Source of the DNA: Gallionellaceae bacterium
GTDB lineage: Bacteria; Pseudomonadota; Gammaproteobacteria; Burkholderiales; Gallionellaceae
NCBI GenBank assembly: GCA_030646595.1
Contig: JAUSKS010000180.1
Span: 1-5,128, forward strand
Length of the DNA stretch: 5,128 bases
Direction: 5' to 3'
Position 1 is the first letter of the stretch. Every line of letters begins with the position of its first letter. This document shows, piece after piece, positions 1-5,128 of this stretch. A program made the translations under genes and the position numbers. Under the pieces are notes generated by a model. It did not search any database. It was not told where the DNA came from and was given only the letters and a program-made list of their open reading frames with translations.

Positions 1-1368
1 GGCGGCTCCGGCATGAACGGCATCGCCGAAGTATTACTTAATCTGGGCTATCAAGTGAGTGGCTCGGATCTGGCTGATAGCGCCGTCACGCAGCGTTTGC
101 AAAAACTGGGCGCAACCATTTATCAAGGCCATGCTGCCTCCCATCTGGTGACGGCGGATGCAGTAGTCGTGTCAACCGCAGTCAGTAACGATAATCCAGA
201 AGTAGTCGCAGCACGCGCGCGCAAAATTCCGGTGGTGCCGCGCGCCATCATGTTGGGCGAGTTGATGCGCTTGCGCCAGGGCATCGCTGTGGCCGGTACA
301 CATGGCAAGACCACTACCACCAGCCTCACCGCCAGCGTATTGGCCAAAGGCGGCTTTGATCCCACTTTTGTGATTGGCGGCAAACTGAACAGCAGCGGCA
401 CCAACGCCAAGCTGGGCACAGGCGAATTCATTGTAGTGGAAGCGGACGAGTCGGATGCGTCCTTTCTGCATCTGCAACCGATACTGGCGGTGATCACCAA
501 TATAGATGCCGACCACATGGAAACCTATGGCCACGATTTTTCTAAACTGAAGCAGGCATTCGTGGATTTCGTTGAGCATCTGCCCTTCTATGGCATGGCC
601 ATGGTGTGCGTGGATGACATCAACGTGCGCGCCATATTGCCCAGTATTTCCAAGCCGATTACCACTTACGGTTTTGCCGAAGATGCGCAAGTTCGCGCGG
701 TGAATGTGCGCCATCAAGACGGCAAGATGCGCTTCACTGCGCTGTGTCGACAAAACGGACAACCGCGTGATCTGGACATCATCCTTAATTTACCGGGGCT
801 GCACAACGTACAAAACGCGCTAGCAGCTATTGCGGTGGGGTTGGAAATTTGTGTGCCCGACGCTGCCATCATCAGCGCGCTGAATGAATTTGAAGGCGTG
901 GGGCGACGCTTTCAACGCTATGGCGAAGTGCCTGTATCAGGTGGCAGCTTCACTCTGATTGATGACTATGGCCATCACCCCGCAGAAATGGCGGCAACTA
1001 TAAGCGCAGTACGCGGTGCCTTTCCCGGACGCCGTTTGGTGCTGGCATTCCAGCCGCATCGTTACACACGCACACGCGATTTGTTTGAAGACTTCGTCAA
1101 GGTATTAGGCACGGTGGATGCGCTGTTGCTGGCGGATGTGTATGCCGCAGGCGAAGCACCGATTGTGGCAGCAGATGGCCGCGCACTGATGCATGCCTTG
1201 CGCGTGGCCGGACAAAATTCAGCCGTGTTCGTGGAGCAGACACAGGATATGCCGCAGGCGATTTTGCAAATGGCACAAGCCGGAGATGTGGTGCTGACCA
1301 TGGGCGCAGGTTCCATAGGCGGCGTGGCCAGCAATGTCAGGCAAATTGCATTGGGTAACATTGAGTAA
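1..1368 (+). CDS. murC: UDP-N-acetylmuramate--L-alanine ligase MurC (5' partial)
   Basis: Cytoplasmic ATP-dependent Mur ligase that adds L-Ala to UDP-MurNAc, the first step in building the peptidoglycan stem peptide. The frame is open from base 1 and begins [10 protein letters not shown], the end of the family's N-terminal GIGGSGM nucleotide-sugar loop. The true start therefore lies upstream, roughly 15-20 codons away, and the ATG at 13 is internal. In order, the sequence shows the rest of the N-terminal Rossmann-like domain, the ATP P-loop GTHGKTTT (from nt 295), the [10 protein letters not shown] and [11 protein letters not shown] segments of the central domain, [13 protein letters not shown], and the C-terminal-domain motifs [26 protein letters not shown] and LTMGAGSIG. 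The 455 visible residues fit a nearly complete protein (E. coli MurC is 491 aa). It ends with TAA, 3 nt before murB, so the two genes are probably co-transcribed. No damage was seen. Identification is firm. Confidence 0.97.
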   Translation, partial: GGSGMNGIAEVLLNLGYQVSGSDLADSAVTQRLQKLGATIYQGHAASHLVTADAVVVSTAVSNDNPEVVAARARKIPVVPRAIMLGELMRLRQGIAVAGTHGKTTTTSLTASVLAKGGFDPTFVIGGKLNSSGTNAKLGTGEFIVVEADESDASFLHLQPILAVITNIDADHMETYGHDFSKLKQAFVDFVEHLPFYGMAMVCVDDINVRAILPSISKPITTYGFAEDAQVRAVNVRHQDGKMRFTALCRQNGQPRDLDIILNLPGLHNVQNALAAIAVGLEICVPDAAIISALNEFEGVGRRFQRYGEVPVSGGSFTLIDDYGHHPAEMAATISAVRGAFPGRRLVLAFQPHRYTRTRDLFEDFVKVLGTVDALLLADVYAAGEAPIVAADGRALMHALRVAGQNSAVFVEQTQDMPQAILQMAQAGDVVLTMGAGSIGGVASNVRQIALGNIE

Positions 1369-1371
1369 CAC

Positions 1372-2352
1372 ATGAACATGACCGACCCCACACAATTTAG
1401 CGCTCATGGTTTACGCGGCACACTACGCCATGATGTGGATATGCGCCGCCATACCAGTTGGCGCGCAGGGGGCCGCGCGCAACATTGTTATCACCCGGCA
1501 GATGTAGCTGACCTGGCCACTTTCCTGCACACCTTGCCCGAACATGAGCCGCTGGTCGCGGTCGGCCTGGGCAGCAATTTACTGGTGCGCGATGGCGGCT
1601 TCCCCGGCACGGTGGTGTTGCTGCATGCAGCACTGAATGAATTGCGACTCGAAGCAGATGGCACACTCTATGTCCAAGCTGGTGTGCCGGGTGCCAAGCT
1701 GGCGCGCTTTGCCGCATTGCACAATCTCAGTGGCGCAGAATTTTTTGCTGGTATCCCCGGCACAGTGGGCGGCATGTTGGCCATGAACGCGGGTTGCTAT
1801 GGCGGCGAAACCTGGCGCGTGGTGGCACGAGTGCAAGTGGTAACGCGCACTGGAGAATTGCTGGAACGCGCGCCGGAGGAATATGAGATTGGGTATCGGG
1901 AGGTACTTAGGATCGAGGATCGAGGATCGAGGATCGGGGGGGGCAGTGGATTTCCTCAATCCTCAATCCTCAATCCTCGATCCTCAGAGTTCTTCGTCGG
2001 TGCGTGGCTCAAATTACCGGCGGGCGATGGTGAAGTTGCACGGGGAGAGATCAAATCACTCTTGTCCAAACGCATTGCCAGTCAGCCGCTGAATTTACCC
2101 AATGCCGGTTCAGTGTTTCGTAACCCACCGGGTGATCATGCGGCGCGCTTGATTGAGCAGTGCGGGCTGAAAGGTAAGCAAATTGGTGGCGCACGCGTGT
2201 CGGAGCAGCATGCCAATTTTATTGTGAATGTACAGCAAGCCACGGCGGCAGATATTGAAAATTTAATTCAGGAGGTGCAGCAAACCGTGCAGCAACAAAC
2301 GGGCATTCAGCTGCACCCTGAGGTACGCATTATTGGAGAAAAATTTGTTTAG
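1372..2352 (+). CDS. murB: UDP-N-acetylenolpyruvoylglucosamine reductase MurB, with an in-frame repeat-derived insertion
   Basis: FAD- and NADPH-dependent cytoplasmic enzyme that reduces UDP-GlcNAc-enolpyruvate to UDP-MurNAc. Visible motifs: [10 protein letters not shown] (27-36) and [12 protein letters not shown] (65-76) of the FAD-binding domain, [20 protein letters not shown] (127-146), GYR (174-176; R176 corresponds to E. coli Arg159), AGSVFRNP (245-252; S247 is the expected catalytic Ser), and HPEVRIIGE (315-323; E317 is the expected catalytic Glu). The MNAGCYGGE form and the short segment between the [10 protein letters not shown] strand and the Ser motif indicate a type II MurB without the type I tyrosine loop. 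The protein is 326 aa. Residues 180-205 are encoded by a heptanucleotide palindromic array (separate entry); without them the length is about 300 aa, normal for type II. All catalytic residues survive and the frame resumes correctly after the array, so the product is probably functional. The ATG at 1372, 3 nt after murC, has only a weak Shine-Dalgarno (GAG at 1363-1365). An ATG two codons later (1378) is possible but less well placed. Confidence 0.95.
   Translation: MNMTDPTQFSAHGLRGTLRHDVDMRRHTSWRAGGRAQHCYHPADVADLATFLHTLPEHEPLVAVGLGSNLLVRDGGFPGTVVLLHAALNELRLEADGTLYVQAGVPGAKLARFAALHNLSGAEFFAGIPGTVGGMLAMNAGCYGGETWRVVARVQVVTRTGELLERAPEEYEIGYREVLRIEDRGSRIGGGSGFPQSSILNPRSSEFFVGAWLKLPAGDGEVARGEIKSLLSKRIASQPLNLPNAGSVFRNPPGDHAARLIEQCGLKGKQIGGARVSEQHANFIVNVQQATAADIENLIQEVQQTVQQQTGIQLHPEVRIIGEKFV
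1909..1986 (+). repeat. Heptanucleotide palindromic array inside murB
   Basis: The left arm is four perfect tandem copies of AGGATCG (1909-1936). A run of eight G (1936-1943) and a short spacer follow. The right arm is three copies of TCCTCAA (1953-1973), one TCCTCGA (1974-1980) and a partial TCCTC (1981-1985). The right arm is close to the reverse complement of the left: 1909-1936 pairs with 1957-1984 at 25 of 28 positions around a 20-nt loop, and all three mismatches are the same change, the CG of the left unit facing AA rather than CG. In the murB frame the left side reads R-I-E-D-R-G-S-R-I and the right side S-S-I-L-N-P-R-S-S. The 78 nt equal exactly 26 codons. The composition differs sharply from the surrounding murB. 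It resembles small palindromic repeats that tolerate insertion into genes; whether it occurs elsewhere in this genome cannot be seen here. Confidence 0.9.
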
Positions 2353-2422
2353 CCACAGAGGACACAGAGATCACAGAGTTACTGCCGAGGTTTTCTCTGT
2401 GTCCTCTGTGATCTCTGTGGCT
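2351..2422 (+). repeat. Imperfect inverted repeat of NNCACAGAG units between murB and ddlB
   Basis: The left arm 2351-2378 contains CCACAGAG, GACACAGAG and ATCACAGAG. The right arm 2395-2422 is its near reverse complement (CTCTGTG repeated three times), with a 16-nt loop at 2379-2394. Pairing is 24 of 28 Watson-Crick: a 10-bp outer stem and two 7-bp inner stems separated by 2x2 internal loops. The mismatches arise because the GA- and AT-prefixed 9-mers come in a different order in the two arms. The left arm begins on the last two bases of the murB TAG stop, and the right arm ends 15 nt before the ddlB ATG. From memory, CCACAGAG/ACACAGAG repeats of this kind occur as dispersed intergenic elements in many environmental bacteria. 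A long RNA hairpin here could affect mRNA stability or ddlB initiation. It lacks an immediate U-tract, so it is not called a terminator. Confidence 0.9.
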
Positions 2423-2437
2423 GGTTTGGATTTTTAA

Positions 2438-3373
2438 ATGAGCAAAATAAAAAATTTTGGCAAAGTTGCCGTGTTATTCGGCGGACGTTCCGCCGAACGC
2501 GAAATATCGCTCAAAAGCGGCGCAGCCGTGTTGGCTGCGTTGCAAAAAAATGGCGTGGATGCGCATCCCTTCGATCCTGCTGAGCGTAATTTGCAGGCCT
2601 TGCAAGACGAGCACTTTGATCGCGTGTTCATCGCGCTGCATGGCCGCTATGGCGAAGATGGCACAGTGCAAGGCGCGCTGGAATTGATGAACATCCCTTA
2701 TACCGGCAGCGGCGTATTGGCTTCGGCGCTGGCGATGGACAAGTGGCGCACCAAGATGGTGTGGCAGGCGGCAGGCTTGCCTGTGCCGCAATATGAAATG
2801 CTGAATGAGCACAGCGATTTTGCGGCAGTAGTAAAAAATTTGGGTTTGCCCCTGTTCGTCAAGCCTGCCAATGAAGGCTCCAGCGTCGGCATCAGCAAAG
2901 TTAAACAAGTGCATGAGTTGCCTGCGGCTTATCAGGCAGCAGCCCAATATGACAAATTGGTAATAGCCGAAAAATTTATCGGTGGCGGCGAATATACCGT
3001 GGCCATACTCGGTCAGCAGGTATTGCCTGTCATCAAGATAGAACCGGCCAATGAATTTTATGATTACGAAGCAAAATATTTGCGCAATGACACCCGCTAT
3101 TTATGCCCTGCCGGCCTGAGCACCGCGCAGGAAGAAAAAATGCAGCAACTGGCGCAACTGGGGTTTTCCTTGATCGGCGGTTGCGGCTGGGGGCGTGTGG
3201 ATTTTTTGGTAGATAAGGCCGGGCACCCTTATCTGCTTGAGGTGAATACCGTGCCCGGCATGACAGACCATAGCCTGGTACCGATGGCAGCACGCCAGGC
3301 GGGGATGAATTTCGAACAGTTAGTGCTGCGCATACTGGAGGCCACGACAAAGGAGGCAGGGCATGTGGGATAA
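2438..3373 (+). CDS. ddlB: D-alanine--D-alanine ligase (DdlB type)
   Basis: Cytoplasmic ATP-grasp ligase that joins two D-Ala into the dipeptide later attached by MurF. At 311 aa it is close to E. coli DdlB (306 aa). Visible are the N-terminal [16 protein letters not shown] (13-28; E20 matches E. coli Glu15), [15 protein letters not shown] (68-82), the ATP-grasp lysine K142 with [10 protein letters not shown] (S148 matches Ser150), FYDYEAKYL in the omega loop (Y214 matches Tyr216), R253 and D255 in GWGRVDF, and [11 protein letters not shown] with the Mg2+ ligands E268 and N270. The tyrosine, rather than the histidine of vancomycin-resistance ligases, argues for D-Ala-D-Ala rather than D-Ala-D-Lac specificity. 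One small oddity is GGCGWGR where GC(K/R)GWGR is usual. The ATG lies 15 nt after an inverted repeat and has only a weak Shine-Dalgarno (GGA at 2428-2430, 7 nt spacing). The 3' end overlaps ftsQ by 11 nt and carries the ftsQ ribosome binding site. Confidence 0.97.
   Translation: MSKIKNFGKVAVLFGGRSAEREISLKSGAAVLAALQKNGVDAHPFDPAERNLQALQDEHFDRVFIALHGRYGEDGTVQGALELMNIPYTGSGVLASALAMDKWRTKMVWQAAGLPVPQYEMLNEHSDFAAVVKNLGLPLFVKPANEGSSVGISKVKQVHELPAAYQAAAQYDKLVIAEKFIGGGEYTVAILGQQVLPVIKIEPANEFYDYEAKYLRNDTRYLCPAGLSTAQEEKMQQLAQLGFSLIGGCGWGRVDFLVDKAGHPYLLEVNTVPGMTDHSLVPMAARQAGMNFEQLVLRILEATTKEAGHVG
3350..3356 (+). promoter_or_regulatory. Strong Shine-Dalgarno for ftsQ, inside ddlB
   Basis: AAGGAGG is a full match to the anti-Shine-Dalgarno of 16S rRNA and lies 6 nt before the ftsQ ATG at 3363. 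It fixes the ftsQ start and sits within the last codons of ddlB (encoding the K-E-A region), so ftsQ can initiate independently or by coupling to ddlB termination at 3371-3373. It is much stronger than the sites in front of murB, ddlB and ftsA in this window. Confidence 0.85.
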
Positions 3374-4091
3374 ACCGCAACAACTGAGAATGATTTCCAA
3401 CGCTTTATTCGGCATCAGCTTCCTGTTGATGCTGTATGGCGCTTTGCATTACACCTTGCACTTGCCGATATTTGCCTTGCGTGCGGTGAATGTGGTTGGT
3501 ACGCCGCAGCATGTGGACAGGGCGCAAATTTCCGCATTGATACGCAATGAATTGCGCGGCAATTTTTTCACGGTAGATATGGTGGCCACGCAACAATCTT
3601 TCGAGAAACTGCCATGGGTGCGTACTGCCCAGGTGCGACGACAGTTTCCGTGGCAGCTTGAGGTCACGCTGGAAGAACATCAGCCACTGGCGCGCTGGAA
3701 TGGCACTGAGCTGGTTAACACTTACGGTGAAGTATTCCAGGCTCATACGGATCAAGCACTGCCCGATTTTATCGGCCAGCCAGGAACAGCTGCTGAGGTC
3801 GCGAAAATGTATACGGTGTTCGCTGAGCAATTGATTCCGCTGCAACAGAAAATTTCGCAAATCAGCCTTTCTCCACGTCGTGCCTGGCAGTTACGGCTGA
3901 ACAATGGCTTGTTGCTGAAACTGGGACGCGAGCAATCCGAGCAGCGGTTGTCACGCTTTGTGGCCGTGTATCCCTATAGCCTGGCACCGCTAATACAGGC
4001 AGTGAATTATGTAGACCTGCGTTATCGAAATGGCTTTGCTGCCTATATACCAGGCGAGAAAAATGTGACACACCATGCTGTGCCCAGCTAG
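3363..4091 (+). CDS. ftsQ: Cell division protein FtsQ
   Basis: Bitopic inner-membrane divisome protein that, with FtsL and FtsB, links the early cytoplasmic ring to septal peptidoglycan synthesis. The 242-aa product has a short cytoplasmic N-terminus with basic residues (K4, R9), one hydrophobic membrane segment at about 11-31, and a periplasmic POTRA domain at about 35-105. The POTRA domain begins [15 protein letters not shown], contains [21 protein letters not shown], and is followed by the family's E-x-x-P-L-A-R-W strand (105-112). The C-terminal beta domain runs to about 228 and ends with [18 protein letters not shown], where the FtsB-binding edge strand is expected. Length is typical of betaproteobacterial FtsQ (E. 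coli 276 aa). The start is set by AAGGAGG with 6-nt spacing; the gene overlaps ddlB by 11 nt and ends 9 nt before ftsA, the standard dcw context. FtsQ is weakly conserved, so the call rests on architecture and position together. Confidence 0.95.
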   Translation: MWDKPQQLRMISNALFGISFLLMLYGALHYTLHLPIFALRAVNVVGTPQHVDRAQISALIRNELRGNFFTVDMVATQQSFEKLPWVRTAQVRRQFPWQLEVTLEEHQPLARWNGTELVNTYGEVFQAHTDQALPDFIGQPGTAAEVAKMYTVFAEQLIPLQQKISQISLSPRRAWQLRLNNGLLLKLGREQSEQRLSRFVAVYPYSLAPLIQAVNYVDLRYRNGFAAYIPGEKNVTHHAVPS

Positions 4092-4100
4092 AAAGAATAT

Positions 4101-5128
4101 ATGAGCAAGAACCGCGAAACCAAAAATCTGATTGTCGGGCTGGATATCGGCACATCCAAGATCGTTACCATCGTCGGCGAAATCAAACCCGAAGGAACAC
4201 TGGAGGTGATCGGTGTAGGTATGTATGAATCCTCCGGCATGAAAAAAGGCATGGTGGTCAATATTGATGCGACCGTGGCCGCCATCCAGCGTGCGCTGGG
4301 CGATGCCGAGCTGATGGCCGACTGCAAGATTCATGAGGTTTATACCGGTATCGCGGGTAGTCATATCAAGAGCTCCAATACCAATGGCATGGTCAAGATC
4401 AAGGATAAGGAAGTGGCCCATGCCGATGTAGAACGCGCCGTGGAAACGGCCAAGTCGCTGAGCCTGCCAGGTGATCAACAGATACTGCATATCCTGGAAC
4501 AGGAATTCAGCATAGACGGCCAGGAAGGCATCAAGAAACCGCTGGGCATGAGCGGCATGCGTCTGGAAGTTAAGGTGCATATCGTCAGCGGTGCGGTCAC
4601 GGCGGTGCAGAACATCATGAAATGTGTACATCGCTGCGGGCTGGAAGTGCGCGAAATGATTTTGCAGCCACTGGCTTCGAGCAAGGCTGTGCTGTCTGAC
4701 GACGAGCGCGATCTGGGTGTGTGCCTGGTGGACATCGGCGGCGGCACAACCGATGTGGCGATTTTTACCGGCGGTGCTATCCGCCACACCGCAGTTATTC
4801 CCATTGCTGGTGACCAGATTACCAATGACATTGCGATGGCGCTGCGTACGCCCACCAAGGATGCCGAAGACATCAAGTGCCGCTACGGCTGCGCGCTGCG
4901 TGGCCTGGTTGACCCGCACGGAATGGTGGAAGTGGCGGGTGTGGGCGAGCGGGCCGCGCGCCAGCTTTCCAGACAGACGCTGGCGGAAGTCATCGAACCG
5001 CGCGTGGAAGAACTCTACTCGCTGGTGCAGGCTGAGTTGCGCCGCAGCGGTTTCGAGGAATTGCTTTCATCCGGGATCGTCATCACCGGCGGCAGCAGCT
5101 CCCTGCAAGGCATGGTGGAGCTCGGCGA
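4101..5128 (+). CDS. ftsA: Cell division protein FtsA (3' partial)
   Basis: Actin-like ATPase that tethers FtsZ filaments to the inner membrane and recruits later divisome proteins. The frame opens at ATG 4101, 9 nt after ftsQ, and stays open to the window end: 342 codons plus 2 nt, about four fifths of a typical protein of about 410 aa. Visible are the phosphate-1 motif VGLDIGTSKI (12-21), the FtsA-specific 1C domain at about 83-165 including SNTNGMV (92-98) and LHILEQEFSIDGQE (129-142), the phosphate-2 motif LVDIGGGTTDVAIF (209-222), the strongly conserved AVIPIAGDQITNDIAMALRT (231-250), LSRQTLAEVIEPRVEEL (289-305), and the adenosine motif IVITGGSSSL (326-335). The C-terminal FtsZ-binding tail region and membrane-targeting amphipathic helix lie outside the window. 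The Shine-Dalgarno is weak (AGAAAGA at 4090-4096), consistent with translation coupled to ftsQ. ftsZ is expected next. Confidence 0.97.
   Translation, partial: MSKNRETKNLIVGLDIGTSKIVTIVGEIKPEGTLEVIGVGMYESSGMKKGMVVNIDATVAAIQRALGDAELMADCKIHEVYTGIAGSHIKSSNTNGMVKIKDKEVAHADVERAVETAKSLSLPGDQQILHILEQEFSIDGQEGIKKPLGMSGMRLEVKVHIVSGAVTAVQNIMKCVHRCGLEVREMILQPLASSKAVLSDDERDLGVCLVDIGGGTTDVAIFTGGAIRHTAVIPIAGDQITNDIAMALRTPTKDAEDIKCRYGCALRGLVDPHGMVEVAGVGERAARQLSRQTLAEVIEPRVEELYSLVQAELRRSGFEELLSSGIVITGGSSSLQGMVELG

Noticed and set aside
13..15. ATG at 13 as the true start of murC
   Set aside because: The frame is open upstream to base 1 and encodes GGSG, part of the conserved N-terminal GIGGSGM loop, so this Met is internal.
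172..762. 196-codon open frame on the minus strand opposite murC
   Set aside because: It is fully antisense to conserved MurC motifs and has a composition typical of a reverse-frame shadow.
1909..1986. CRISPR array or iteron-type origin
   Set aside because: Units are 7 nt with no spacers, arranged as inverted tandem blocks inside a coding sequence. No cas or replication genes are nearby.
1903..1990. murB as a frameshifted or broken gene because of the low-complexity stretch
   Set aside because: The frame before (EYEIGYR) and after ([19 protein letters not shown]) the array is the same, the array is 26 whole codons, and all catalytic motifs are present.
2351..2435. Rho-independent terminator between murB and ddlB
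   Set aside because: The stem is followed by GGTTTGGA before a run of only five T at 2431-2435, and the stem is long, interrupted and not GC-capped. Termination here would also cut off ddlB, ftsQ and ftsA, for which no other promoter is evident.
2423..2460. AT-rich region around the ddlB start as a sigma-70 promoter
   Set aside because: No convincing -35/-10 pair with proper spacing could be seen; the A/T richness is largely the first ddlB codons.
3990..4919. 309-codon open frame on the minus strand opposite ftsQ/ftsA
   Set aside because: It lies antisense to the strongly conserved ftsA coding sequence, shows no recognisable domain and has unnatural His- and Gln-rich composition. It is a shadow of codon bias.

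Overview
This window is a stretch of the bacterial dcw (division and cell wall) cluster. All genes are on the + strand, in the order murC (5' end cut by the window) - murB - ddlB - ftsQ - ftsA (3' end cut by the window). The gene order, the moderate GC content, the type II MurB and the FtsA and Ddl sequences suggest a betaproteobacterium, possibly of the Nitrosomonadales. That placement is an inference from sequence recall and was not tested with a tree.

Layout: murC (1-1368) is followed after 3 nt by murB (1372-2352). An 85-nt spacer (2353-2437), filled mostly by an imperfect inverted repeat, leads to ddlB (2438-3373). ftsQ (3363-4091) overlaps the end of ddlB by 11 nt and has a near-perfect Shine-Dalgarno inside ddlB. 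After 9 nt, ftsA (4101 onward) runs off the window end. The tight packing points to one polycistronic unit, probably continuing into ftsZ. No promoter or convincing rho-independent terminator was seen. No RNA gene, insertion sequence or CRISPR array was seen, and there is no gene-free stretch longer than 85 nt.

How the genes work together: MurB reduces UDP-GlcNAc-enolpyruvate to UDP-MurNAc, MurC adds L-Ala to UDP-MurNAc, and Ddl makes the D-Ala-D-Ala dipeptide later added by MurF. FtsQ and FtsA belong to the divisome: FtsQ forms the FtsQLB hub, and FtsA tethers FtsZ to the membrane.

I find no new multi-gene system here. The unusual part is the 3' half of murB and the spacer after it. A 78-nt palindromic array of 7-nt units (AGGATCG on one side, TCCTCAA/TCCTCGA on the other, with a run of 8 G between them) lies in frame inside murB. 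It adds about 20 residues in a turn just after the conserved Gly-Tyr-Arg. About 365 nt downstream, a second, unrelated inverted repeat built of 9-nt NNCACAGAG units starts on the murB stop codon and ends 15 nt before the ddlB start. Both look like dispersed small repeats that settled in an essential operon, one of them inside an essential coding sequence.
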